Shown: positions 10,600-23,500 of the stretch, piece by piece
Layout: every line of letters starts with the position of its first letter
How positions within the stretch are numbered: the first letter of the stretch is position 1
Assembly: GCA_947568835.1 (NCBI GenBank)
Contig: OX387607.1
Coordinates: forward strand, 1,612,001 to 1,676,000
Direction of reading: 5' to 3'
Length of the DNA stretch: 64,000 bases
Source: Protonemura montana
Taxonomy: Eukaryota; Arthropoda; Insecta; Plecoptera; Nemouridae
Made by a program: the position numbers and the translations under genes
The notes under the pieces: generated by a model
Seen by the model: only the letters and a program-made list of their open reading frames with translations
What the model was told of the DNA's origin: nothing
The model's database searches: none

Positions 10600-12785
10600 G
10601 CAAGAGGAGGCTCAAATTCAAACCCTCCGTGCAGAAATACCCAAGGATTTGTAGAAGTACCTCAGTCTTGGCCGATCCTTGTGAGTCGCAGGAAAAATAA
10701 CCCTAATATCCGTTCCTATAGCTTGCAAAATAAACTATCCACATGTTGAGAGATATTTGAAATGGGCTTTGACAAAATCATAATAAATTTAAATAATTTG
10801 ATGATAGACGTGAAATAAAGATCTGCCATCTTGTTACTACAGATTAAAGTGATTCCGAGACAAATACCTGATAGCGAGCTTAAGAAGGTATGTTGGTCTT
10901 GGTCGTAAGTCATTCATTAGTAATTTGTTTACTTGCAAAATCGTATGACGTACCTTGGAATTACACTCCAGTTGGCTTATGTGCCCACACCGGGTATTTC
11001 CTCTACCCTTTTAAGTTATGTTAGGTTCATCACTCTCATCTTTATCACGCTAATTTAGCGACACGATCAGACCAGTGCCACGACGTCTTTTGTTAGAACT
11101 TTTTGTAGAGATAGGGAAACTGTTGTGGTCTAAAAACTATAAATTTATGAAAATTTTTATTTTTATTTAGAGACAGATGTGAAATTAGGTATTATCCAGA
11201 GATAATTTGTGGCTTATGTTTGCTCCGAAATGCACGCGAAAATTCCTGCGATACGTGATCCCCTTAATCTTTCACTTAGCTGTCAAATCGGACACATTTC
11301 CACACGAGCAGGCATCAAAGTCGAGCTGACTCAAAAGTCAAAACGAGCGCAGTGAGCGCTGCGACTTGGATCGATTTCTGACAGCGCTTCGCAAAGATCC
11401 AAGGACCAAAGCTTCCAAGATGATATTCAGTCCAATCCAAAGAGAAGTAACGTTGAAATGGACTGACCACCACGTTTCTTTTGATGAAGGTTTGCAGGAA
11501 AAAGCAATTTCCTAACCCGGCCACATCCCATTGACGACATTTCTTCCTCAGATTCGATATCATTGAGACTTTTCAGCGACGGCCGATAGATTTATAAAGA
11601 AAATCAAATAAAGGCTTAAAAACATATTTTCGAATTTTGACTTAGAGTGCAATTTGTATGTAAAGAGTGTTCTAATGACGTGGGTTTAGAGGTAGGTACT
11701 TTAGTCATGAAAGAGGATTTTTACTTTAAAACCAAAGTCCCTATAAATAGGGATAACTTGCCGCAGCCCGCAGTCCCTGCCACAATATGCTAACAGCGCG
11801 AAACTTTGTTTAGTTGCCGTTGCCGGGTCGGATGTAGCAACGATATCATTGATCAAAAAGAAAATACGTTCCTTGTTCAAATACCCATAAATACGAGGTG
11901 TCATTATGGGACAACCTCCCCTCACGACGGTCTGGGGTTGGGGGGGAGATGTCAAAGTCGATAGGGCACGCGCGGAACAATCTTCGCGCTATCATCAATA
12001 ATATCTTGAACGGTTTCTTCGCGAGTATGAAACCTAACCACAGAGAGTCTGCTATCTCGAGTGGGTGTTGTAATGGAAGCCATCTTACAATGCGACATGA
12101 CATGCAACAAGCTGGGTGAGAGACAGGTACCAACTTGATAATACAAGCTCTATATAGATATAGTGCTTAGGCGCAGGAAATAAGAGGTTACATAGGAATT
12201 ACATATAGGTAATTACATAGGAATACTGCATGAAAATGGCCGGAGAGCTAAACTGTACTTGGCTCACGATTATTTATCATCGAGTTTATGCGCAGAAAGC
12301 TTTTTTATAGTCAAAAAGTTACTTAAATAAGGTGTCCTCAAATTGGTACGCTTTATTAAATGACAGTTTCCACAATTAGGAGATAAATAGTCCATTACAG
12401 ATGCTTTTTGAAATGATCACCCTAAGATTTTTAAGAGAGTTCTGCTGCAGGAAGCTTCTGGAGCAGCTGGCAAAGACTGAAAATGGTGTATTTCTTAAGC
12501 CATAGCCCAGGCAAGAAGTCGTTTCGTTTTCTCCAATAATTTCCCATTTTCTCACTGGCTTTTCCTTGGAACTCTATTGGTACATAAGTCACTCCACGCT
12601 CAGTCAGTGCCCTCTATATCGGGAGTATCGCCAGCTGCATCCGCTCGATGTAAGGCTGGAGCAGGGTCGGGGCACGGGCGGGTTAATCTGCGTCGGGAAC
12701 GGCAGACCTCGAATTCCAGGATTTGCATGTCATTCGCTTGCGGGACCACGGATCGGCGGCGTGGATTTGTCAGGAATCCACTTAC
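10600..12785. other. Non-coding DNA, nothing recognised
   Basis: Probably intronic or 5'-flanking to the calmodulin-like gene. Around 10975-11100 a degenerate scrap resembling the 5S-SINE body/tail is visible (ttggcttatgtgcccacaccggg, then a gcgacacgatcagaccagtgcc-like stretch). The other open frames (11315-11563, 11701-12133) have no recognisable content. Confidence 0.4.
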
Positions 12786-12879
12786 CTGTACTCGCCTCCA
12801 TTCCTGGGTGAATTCCCTACCGAAATGTAGAGCATCGCTGGTTTCTTGTCGGAGGAAATTGACTTTTCTTACAAGAAAC
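12786..12879 (-). CDS. Candidate exon, possible 5' part of the calmodulin-like gene
   Basis: The minus-strand segment is bounded by ...ttggaaaacag before 12879 and an excellent donor, CAG|GTAAGT, after 12786. Its open frame includes NFLRQETSDALHFGRE and ends FTQEWRRVQ in phase 0. That phase fits the acceptor at 10443 (ACA AGA CCA...), whose frame leads into the EF-hand protein. I recognise no domain. It could be a chance ORF with a good donor, a non-coding 5' exon, or an exon of another gene. Confidence 0.3.
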
Positions 12880-15833
12880 CTGTTTTCCAATAAATAAAAA
12901 GGAAAATTGGATTTACAGCATCCTCAATCTGCCAATTGATTATCTTAAACGCGTATTTGATTTCAAATTGACAACGGTTTACAATCGCTATTTGATTAGT
13001 AGTTATTTTATATTAAAAAAAAAAACCTGCAACTGATAGATTGTTGTGGTATAGTTTTGGGTTCAGATATGTTCCTCCATATCAATGCTGTAAGCAAAGA
13101 TAAATCAAGTATTTTATTGATGGATGGACTTCGTTAACCAGTGGTGTAATTACCTACATATTGTAATAGGTACTCAGTTATTAACTTACCAAAAGAAATA
13201 ATAAGTTCCGCTCCTCCAGAAAATAAATTGCTGCAAAGCAGAGTTATAGCCCAATCCTACAGCCGCGATCGCAGAAAACGAAAGTTTTCTGAAGCCTGTT
13301 TTCAGGATTTTACAGTTTGGTTAAAGCATTATTATGAAATTTAAGAAATTTCAGGAAAATAATTCGAAACAAAGTGTAAACGGCTATTGGCGACCAACTA
13401 CATAATTAACCTTGAACTTAACAAACACTATTTGAACTATTTGAAACTATAGTGCTAGGGTTACATCAAGTAGACATGAGTTTAAAAACAATCATTAGCC
13501 TTGAACTAGTCGATACAGGGCTAGCCAATGTTTGTGCCTGTAATTACTCGAATTAACATGGTATTTATATGAGTGCAAATGATCCAAACATATTGAAATG
13601 CTTAATCACATGAGTGTATTGTACCCAATATTAGAAATGAATACTTGTTCAATCAATCATTATCATTGGCATGGCTGGTCAAGTATGAACTTTATATCCC
13701 TGCTTAAGAGAGGCACTGGTAGACCATTAATAAACCAAAAAGCAACCCACTCTCTCTGTGTTAGTATAGAACCTGTCCCTGGGCTGGGGACAAGTATAAT
13801 GAGTGTCAAACGTCCAAAGCAAACCTCTTCTATCGACCACCGAAGCATTCGAGGGTTAGTTTAAGGGTTAGTTTAAGGGTTGGTTGGCTGGAAAGCAAAC
13901 CAATTAAGTCGCTGGTATAAACGCAGGGCACACTTTGAGTGCCAAGAGCTCACTTAGTGCTAGATTGTATAACGGGTGTTCGTGAACCAAGGTGCTGTTT
14001 GATTTTGCCAATTTGGTACTTTTTGCCATGAGTGTCTGCTCAGTTTGGCTTCCTCGGTGGAATTGAGGAACAACATGTGTGAAAGCTGCAACATTATTTA
14101 GTGTAAATAAATTACCTGATAGCTGCGATGGGAAGTTATTTTCTTTTAAACAAGAGCCAAATATGTTGAGCGGGGTGATACCGATGCCATAGCGATTTCA
14201 GTCCATTCTATGTAACGGTTTCCTGATTGAATTTAATGTAGGTTTTAGACCAGAAATTGTTGGAGCAAAATAATTCTTAAACTTTACACCTGACTTTTGC
14301 CAGAATGAACATGAAAATGCATTTTTTTGTACCTACTTTCAGGACAACACACGAAATAAACTAGACATGTTTTTTAAGAAAAAGGAGTCTTTTCCGAACA
14401 AAGTTTAATTATTTTCTGCAGCTTACTAGGATTAAAGCTTCCCATCTTTAACGGTACGACACATTTTCCTTTGAAAAATTTGATCTGTTTTTTATTTTTT
14501 ATATGAAAACTCGATAATGTAAGCAGAAACAATAACAATCATTGCCTTCTCTTAATACAATTTTGATGCATTTTTAGAATTTTGATTTTGATTTTGGTGT
14601 CTGAGACGGGTTTTCAGGAAGGCAAGATCGTTCCCTTATATTTCTAAAAAAAAAAGCTCTCCATCTCTTGCAAGAGTCCAGAAAAGCGGGTAGACGCAAG
14701 TTCTAGACACATTTTTCCCGATTTTCTGTATTTTTTTTCTTCAAAAATTGTTTAATAACTAATTGCATATATTCAACTTCCCTTTAAAAACACACTCACA
14801 CGGTATTGCACCACTAGAATAACCTTAAACACTACGTAGAAACGTATAATGCTAATGGAAGTCAGTCAACCAGATACGAGAGACGTATACATACATACCC
14901 TTCCCTTTACAACAAGTCTATAGCGAGATAGCTATTCGAACTGAAAGACAGACAAAAAGCTTGTTATATATATATGTGTGTCTAAAATAAACTATGCGGG
15001 GTTACTTTTATCATACAAAATGTATGTGGAATTACCAACTCTGTGATATTTCCGCTTCAGCGCTCGCTTCGCAAGCCTCAGTGACATCATTTTGAATTGA
15101 AACTCCAACGCAACTTGTCTCTCTGTGCTAAGAGAGAAATAAAAGTCAATAGATGACGAGAATTTATCTTCGTTCGCATGAGTTTTATATCCTGCGAGAT
15201 GGGCACATGAAATTGTCTCTCAGTAACTTTCCCTGCGTCGGTCCTCGGGCAGATCTTTTAAAATAAGTCTTAAGCTGTAAAACATCTCTGGAGTCTGGCA
15301 AGACTGATAGGACTCATTTGTCACTTAACATACTGTACCGTCGCTTCGGGGACGAATATATTTGTTGAGAGATACCGTTAACCACTTGCGTTTAAATGCG
15401 ACCCATATTCTTTTCTTTAAGGTTTAATTGTTTTGGTAAAAATGACTTCAAGTGAAAGATAACAGAGGAATATAATATTGTTAAACGGAATAACAACTAT
15501 AATAACAAAAAAAAAGAGGTTTTTGAGTGGACTGCGTGCTTCAAAACTAAAAAAAAAACGTCTTTCCGGGAGGCGATTTTCCGAGATTTCACATGAAAAA
15601 ACTGGAGAAAAAATACAGGGATAGTTTTACTAATCAACGTCCACGATCGTCTTCTTAAAACTCCACGATCTTAGCCTCTTTAACAACTTTGAAGTCAAGA
15701 GTGACTTCAAATATAAAAAATAACAAAAAAAATTGGCGCCCATTATTGTGCCACGGAAGATAACCAAGCAGCAAATTAAAAAAATAAATATATAGGGAGA
15801 AGAGAAATAGGAGAAAATTTACAGGTCACTCAC
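12880..15833. other. Non-coding DNA, nothing recognised
   Basis: AT-rich, with many poly-A and poly-T runs and short open frames without motifs. No repeat shared with the rest of the window was noticed. Confidence 0.4.
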
Positions 15834-16097
15834 CATAAGATCCCTAATCTGGTTAACCAGCGGCGAGCCAGCAAAGAAGCTGCCCACTGCCGAGAAGATC
15901 CTGCCCTCCACCTTGACTGTCTCAAATACTCCGACTCCAATGCAGGACAAACGCCTCCACGGGGTTGAACCGAGCTGGTAGCAGTACACCTGCTGACTGG
16001 ATTACCGCCCCGGGGTCCGTGGCCAGCGGACTCTAGTGGCCAAAGTGTGAACCATGCGCCAGGTCGATAGGGCGGCGTGCGCACTAACGAATACCCT
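15834..16097 (-). CDS. Candidate upstream exon with strong donor
   Basis: The minus strand ends with a strong donor (CTTATG|GTGAGT at 15834/15833), and the DNA is locally GC-rich compared with its surroundings. One frame is open for about 84 codons without an ATG and ends in the phase needed to join 12786-12879. Another frame reads GVGVFETVKVEGRIFSAVGS near its end. No family is recognised. It could be a first exon or 5' UTR of the calmodulin-like gene or of an unrelated minus-strand gene. The upstream boundary is not defined. Confidence 0.25.
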
Positions 16098-16689
16098 TAA
16101 ATCCCTTTGATAGATTGGCCAAGTCAGGTTACTTGTAGAGTCCTCCCCCCTCCCCGTACTAGCGTTTAATTTGGTAGCTAATTTGAGCAGTTACCATTAA
16201 CTTGTTGATGAACATCATGCAGAGGTAATTAGCTACCGTAATTAAACTGAACACATTTAAATAGAATCTGGTTTAAAATTGCTTTTCTAATTTTGAGAAG
16301 CTCTTTAGTAATAAACATATTTTGGGATTGAATTCGGGATAAAGTGTTTTAACAAACAGGTGAGGAAACTGGGCAGGGTTAGATGGGAGAGGTTTTTTCT
16401 TCATAGGTAAACAACTTATGGTATTGGTATATGCATGCGATTTGGTAATATCAATGAAAAGGATATGTGGTATCTTTATATTCTACATTTATGTCTACTT
16501 GAAAAGAGATTTTGGGATATCAGAGATGTTATATCTTAAATCCGCGGGCAGACATATAACACACTAAATTACCTTCTTCACAAAATAGTCTTGAAATGAC
16601 GTACCTGAACTTTTCTTAAAAGCATGCAAGTATTAGTATCATTTCATAGCTGATTTTCTTGTACATTGCAAGGTCACACTTTGTACACC

Positions 16690-17270
16690 CACTAGTATGG
16701 TTGTAAGTCTGACCTAGCCTAGAAGGGAGGAGGGGAAACCCGGTGCCGGCACGTAGCCTACTCCTGTCGAAGAGCACAAAGGGGACCACCGGTTTAACGT
16801 CCCTTCCGAAGGACGGTACAACTCGAACAACAGGATTCCTCCACAAATCCATGCTGTCGAGAGGTTGATAAGCAAGGCGAGTGAAGTTGCTGTACTAACT
16901 TTCATCCTTCCAACCTCTCTCCCGAACAGAACTGGTCATGTGTATGATGGTCACCCATCCAATACCTGACACAGCGCAGTGTTGCTTAACTTCGGTGATC
17001 TCACGAGGACCGGTGTTTCCAACACGCCAAACCGTTCGATGGTCACCCATCCAATACCTGGCCCAACGCAGTGTTGCTTAACTTCGGTGATCTCACGAAG
17101 AATGGTGTTTCCAACACACCAAACCGTTCGGTGGTCACCTATCCAATACCTGGCCCAACGCAGTGTTGCTTAACTTCGGTGATCTCACAAAGAACGGTGT
17201 TTCCAACACGCCAAACCGTTCAGTGGTCACCCATCCAATACCTGACCCTGCGCAGAGTTGCTTAACTCAC
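16690..17270 (-). mobile_element. 5S-derived SINE, mixed head array (locus 2)
   Basis: On the minus strand the order is heads (17270 down to about 16905) then body (to about 16690). One 91-bp unit with the usual linker lies next to the body. The distal units have a 92-bp period and lack the linker; they are almost pure 5S-like sequence (ACCGAAGTTAAGCAACACTG with an upstream AACACCGGTTCT-type stretch). The element ends about 280 bp upstream of the FABP-1 start codon, so it borders or contributes to that promoter region. Confidence 0.85.
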
Positions 17271-17547
17271 CATTACCTTAATCCCCAACTTAGCAAACAA
17301 ATTTCCTTTGGCGAAGCTTGCACTCTGCGCCAACAGAGTACGCCAGACAACAAAGTTAATGCTCCCTCCGCTGGAGAGCGCTAGTCTGTTAGGCAACCCC
17401 ACCACCACATAACCATCGGATTTCAAGTTCATTCGACTCTCCGACCGACCGACTAGTACGTGCTCGAAACCCGCTCGTCCGCTCACTCACTTGCAGCTGT
17501 CCTAAGGTGGTGGTCGTTACTCCAAAGTTTGCAACTCCGATTCTACA

Positions 17548-20500
17548 ATGGCACTCGCTTCGTTCGTCAACAAGAAATATAAGCTGTCTACCTCCGAGAA
17601 CTTCGATGAGTTCATGAAGGCTCTCGGTAAGTTAATTTTTATATTTTATTTCGTTGCTTTTCGGCGATCTGTCAGAAAGCCGGCTCGTCGCGGCGATCTC
17701 GTGGAGACGTAGGTATTGATTTTGAAGTCGGTCCATCCGACTGAATCACGGCACGTGTCAAGGGGCGGCTTTTGAGAGACCGGCTATCTTGGAAGATAAG
17801 TAGCTGGTGTACTTTGTGCCGTGGACAAATACTGATGTGCTATGAATTTTAGATCAAGTTGTCCTCCATGCGACTAACCCAATAGTAAGTTGTGATCCTG
17901 GAATCCAGAGATAGGAGATTTCTAGGAGATTTTGGTTCGAGCAATGATAGAACTCGGTGCGCTTCAAAATTAAGTACATTTGAGATTTTTAACTCAGGCG
18001 ATCTCAGCATCTCTGTGGCTCCTAAAGTTAAATCTGCCATCAGGTAGATTGCGCATGGTAGTATTTTTATTTTTATCGTTGGCAAATGACTATCTCAGAA
18101 AAATTTGAGTGCAATGATATCGAATAGTTTAAAAAAATTACGCTATGTTATTTGAACTAATCGAGATAATTACAAATCTCAACCAATATTAATGATTCAT
18201 CGATTAATTGTGCGCAATTTTCTTAAATTCTCTGCGAACTCCACCCATTACCGAGACTCGACCAAACCAAAACAGGAATGTCCGGTATTGTCAGTCTAGA
18301 ACATTATCTCTGCGTTCTACGTGAAATTCCTCGGTATGTTTGGCAATATCTCTGGTAGCTCTAGCCGCCCGTAACCTCTGCGACAGCGCGGCAAATTGCT
18401 CGATGGCAGGAGCATTGCCCTTGGGCGCTGGTTTCGGCATCTCATTGATTCGGGCAAAGCATTGTTACAGGTAGGACACGGATAGGTACTAGCTTGCAAC
18501 CGGTTAGTCAGTATTGGGTACATCAAACATTATGTTGCGGTCATATGGAATTAAATTTTAATTTTCACCTATCTTAACAATGCAGCGTGATCAGGGATAG
18601 ATACTTCGAATTTAGGCTGCTTTAGGTTGAGACGGATAGGTTTTGTTGTACGCTTTTTTGTGTAGGTTCCAAAATGTATGTATCATTGTTGTGGACTTTG
18701 AAGTTTGATCGAACCTGGAATTGGAAAGCGGCCATTTGGTAGAAATATATTCTCTGATAAAATAAATTTTTCTTAGATAGTTTCCCTTAAGTTACACACA
18801 AGCTGTAAGATGAGTAGAGTACTCGTGCGATAGCGAACTAGTTTTAAATATCGTCAGGTGATTGAAATAACTCGGCAGTATTTGTATCCAGTTCCTTGTA
18901 TGAAATGTGTACAGCAAATGAAGTAATTATCCGAGTTCGGTTACTAGTATAGCGTGACACATCACGCGATATACTTGCGTCGAAATAATGTCTGTGATTA
19001 CCTGATAATGACTCTCCTATATAATAATAAATATCTTGACGTTTTTATGGTCGGCAATTCAGTGACAGCTGTCTAGCCCCACTTGACCCGTGACTTTCGT
19101 GTTTCTCCGAGCCGTGGTTGATGTTTGTCGATTGTTACTGTCGAAGGCGGCAAAAATAAATTAAATCCGAATGACTAGTTCCGTTTTAACTTTTAAATCG
19201 CGACTAATTATTTGCATATAGTACATAATTTTCCCGTCTGTGATTGATTCTCGTTTTTGTTCTTTTTGCAAGTAATCGCTAAACGTCTGTAATATGACGA
19301 TAATTCGCTAGACTTACGAACAATGAGTAGATGCGGTGGCATGATGCATCGGGGGTTTGGGTTACCTAGTCGCATCGGCTTACAGAATCTGTTTCTTAGA
19401 AATGATTGCTAGTGCCTTGAAATGAAAGCTTGTAAGGGGTGTGAGAATATTACAGGAAGGAATTAAATGGTATGGGTATCTGGGACCCGCATCGAAGTAC
19501 TTTTCCCCATGATTTAGCATGAAACTCGCATATAATATTGCTGTTCATTCCTAGACTGGTAGTGGTATGTTTAAACTTGACTGGATTTACTTTAGAGTTC
19601 AAAATTCCATTTCTAGATAGGAAGTCTTGTTTGCCGTCAGCTCGACCCAGGTTGTAATCGTGGTAACCCTCATTGTTTGCTGTTTTTATTACCTCCTTTT
19701 AGCGTCGACTTTTAGCGTTCCAATGACAAGTAGCACCATTTAGCACGTGGGTCCCAGTCAATGTTTACACATGACGTGTACCTACTTGGTCGCAGACTAC
19801 ACATTTTACAGCAGACATAATATCATGGAAAGAAATGCATGGAGAAGAGATAAGTTCATGTTACACAGAAATAATCATAAAAAAATATTAGAACATCTAT
19901 GCTCTTCTGAACTACATTTACCTATGACAACAGCTAGCCCATTAACAAACATCGGTAAACTCGACCAAGTAATTCTTTATAATTACCCGGGTACAATTAC
20001 CCTGGTGATTTGGACATTCAAGGTCTCGCGTTTGCTGGAATTCACGGGACTATTGCTTTTTGTCGTAGGATATTTCACCGCTTGTAAGAAATCACTGGAT
20101 GCCAAAAGATTGTCACAAAAAACGTCTTAACGGCGTTGTACCCAGATGCTCTGTGTAAGGGGACATAAGACCCTCTCGTAATTTACTACTTTCTTCTCTG
20201 TCCAACAGTCTTTTTGGTCGAGCTAGATTAGTGGGTTTCCCAAAAATCTTATCGCCGACCAAGAATAAAATGCGAGTTTTTTTAATTTCGATGGATTTTT
20301 TGTAAAAGCCAATCAACCAAACGGTTTGGCGTGTCGGAAACACCGGTTCTCGTTAAGTCGCCGAAGTTAAGCAACACTTCGCTGAGTCTGGTATTGAATG
20401 GGTGACCATCATACACATGACCAGTTCTGTTTGGGAGAGAGGTTGGAGGGATGAAAGTTAGCCTTGCTTATCAACCTCGCGACAGCATGGATTTGTGGAG

Positions 20501-23500
20501 GAATCCTGCTGTTCAAGTTGAAGTGTCCTTCGGAAGGGACGTTAAGCCAGTGGTCCCCTTGGTGCTCTTCGACAGGAGTAGGCTACGTGCCGGCACCGGG
20601 TTTCCCTTCCTCCCTTCTAGGCTAGGTTAGGTTCATCATCATCCTCATCATCATCATCCACTCATTCACCGACGCCATTAGACCAGTGCCGCATGGCCAG
20701 ATGTCAAAACAGTGCGTCGTGAAACACCACGAATCAATCAATAAAACCATTCGATTGGTCTCGTTGGGTCTCGTTGGGATCAAAGTTCGCCAAGGTAGTC
20801 AACAAACCGTTCAGCCGGCCGCGAGCTTATTTCGTTATCACCATAGACTCGTACATTTATGCATAACAAGTATCTACTCGAAGGCAGAGAATTTTAGACA
20901 AGGATCGAGTTAAGTGCAGGTATTGGTTTGTTGGGATAATTAAAATGTAAATTAATTGACAAAAACCACTATCGCCAGGTAATTGAATATTTGGACCACA
21001 AATTGATCACAACATTCCTCGTGCTAGGTGGCATTCAATTATTTTTTATCTCGCTTTTAAGCCGTGTTCTTAGCGGTTTCCGCAAAAAACCGCGTTAGAC
21101 TGCGTTAATCCCGGGGCGAGTTTTCTTAAAATTATTTTTGGAGAATCGTTAATTCTGCAAATGTTAAAACTCTCAGATTTCATTGAGTAAAAACGGGGTA
21201 CTTTTGTGTTCTTTTGTCTACAACGCCTTTAACTAGAGTATCATGTTCTTTGTAATTTCGTTCGGAGCTGTACAACACATCGCGTAGCGTCCTTGCCTTC
21301 TTTTGCACCTTTTGGTCGTCACGCAGCTTGCGAAACGCCCTCCTAGACTCCCCGTCGCGTAGCGGGAGTCCTCCAGCAGCTGTCTCGCGCTCACAACGAG
21401 TACCACGTGACTCGTTTGTAATTAGAGCTAGAATTAGCTGGGCGCTAATTGAGGGAGCACTCGTGTGTGTTGCTAAGTCATGTACCTATATCATGTACCT
21501 AATACAGCCATAGTGCACGACGTTGGGGTGACAAAATGATTCTAATGCTCGGAGTAAATTTAAAAATGTAAATACGTGGGTAACTCATCCAAACCCTGAC
21601 CTGCACGCAGCGTCGCTTAAAGTCGACCATCCCACGGGCATCGGCGATGTTATCATGACAGTTCACTCGAGTGCTCACTTTCGTTTGTTTAGGCTTGCTC
21701 TTATCTGTTGCCATGGCGACAACGGATGTATTGTCACGCCATGCATTGTGCCTGTCAGTGTTATCTGCCTCTTATGTTCTATGGTGGTCACTTTTTGACC
21801 GCTGTATTTGGCCCGTGAGTGTTGGGTGCTGGTAGATTTTATCTGAAGAGTGGACAACGGTGGTCTAATCGATGCAATGTTCGCTTCGGTCGACTGACTG
21901 GTCACGCTATAGTTAATGTGTTGGTCCGTACCTTTACATGATGCTATAGGAGCTTCGGGTTTGAGGTGGAAGCCCTTTGTAAATGCACCCACGCGTGTGG
22001 TTTGGTTGGTTTTCCGGGGGAAAACACGCGGACACGGCGTTTTCCCAGAACTATATTCAATTTCATAATGCTATAAAATGAAATTTTTCACGGTTGACGG
22101 CTTACCTCTTTGCTTTCATCTATAAAGTCGGGTTTACTGGCATGTCCGTCTATTTGAGCGAGGATCGAGGCGATCAAATCATTGCAGGTTCAAATAAAAC
22201 CTTTCCCCTACCGCGACATTCATCGTCTAAATCTGTTAGTTAGGTTGATAACTCAATGTGCAGCTCGAAGCTGAGTCCAGTGCATCCCAGCCATGACTTG
22301 CTAAACACCTCACGCCTTCTCAGAGGGTAACAGCCTCGCGACTCGATGCACCAGCATGTTAATCGCGCTCTGAACGGTCACGTGACTGTCTCCGCGAGCG
22401 CCGAACGGGTGTCGAACTCTGGACCGCCGGACAAGACGGCGGGACACTGAGTTGATTGGAGCTAATTGGAGGAGAAAGACGGGGGATGCTGATTGCTGAC
22501 AACGAGGAGAGAAAGGAAAGGAAGCTGTCTCGATTGGTTGTGATTAGCGCTGCGTCTGGTCTCGTTCTCAGGCGGCTTTTTACATGTATTTAGTCAAGAG
22601 ATTAAGATGAATGACGTTTACAGACTCAAATTGCAGAAGGTTAGGAAAGTTTCGCTAGAGATTTGAATCTGTTTGTTTTCTCCCTAGACACTGTATGATA
22701 CCGAGGATTATTGCACCCATTCCATCTAAATTACTTCGAGCTAAGGTTTCATGGTCTGTTTCGATTTCTTAAACACTTAACTGCGGAGGATGGAGTGAGT
22801 TATCAGCAAGCAATCGTGAAGGGAAGTCGGGTTTCTATCAACGATAGGCTCGATGTCACGTTAAAGTCAAAATCTGTTGGCAATTTTTGATCCGAGACAT
22901 ATTTTTATCGTAATGGCTTTCGGTCTTCAAAACCTAAAATGCTTTTTCGGTTAATTGGGACCAAATTTCTGTCTTGAACTCGTAGCGAAAATTTACTTGA
23001 ATCACACTTGTTGACTAAATGGCAATCGCCGAATGATTTCATGCAGCAATCGGCTCGGTTCAGTTTTTAATTGATCTAATCGCTGTGTCATGCACAGTAA
23101 TTTAGGAGATACGGCGTCGACCCTGCGAACCGTGTGGTCAACTATCTTTTTACAAGCATTTAAAAGTCTATATTCACCGTTTAATTACCACAATGTCGAT
23201 CCTCCGACCAATGAACCACCCCGTCGATGAGCCCAGACAGTTTTTGTACGTTTAGCCGATGGTAATCATGACCACGGACGGGTCTCCCGATGTTCCCATG
23301 GAGTAGGCTTGGAGGTCAGAGGTCGACATCTAACAAGATAAGTGGCATCAGCAAAGGCCGGAGGTCGCTTTGATTGTCTGGGTCGAACGCGCGGGTCAAA
23401 TGAGCCCGTTTATTCCCCTATCCATTGGTTCGATGTGATTTCAAGCTACAAGAGAACCCTCGAGTTTACTCTTTTCCTTGCCCCTATAGAGACACATCTT

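Noticed and set aside
12566-12897. Overlapping plus-strand ORFs of 81 and 106 codons
   Set aside because: No motif and no ATG-exon-donor structure. They lie opposite the minus-strand candidate exon with a better splice signal.
16979-17384. Three near-identical 64-73 codon ORFs (MLLNFGDLT...)
   Set aside because: They are periodic translations of the 92-bp 5S-derived array.
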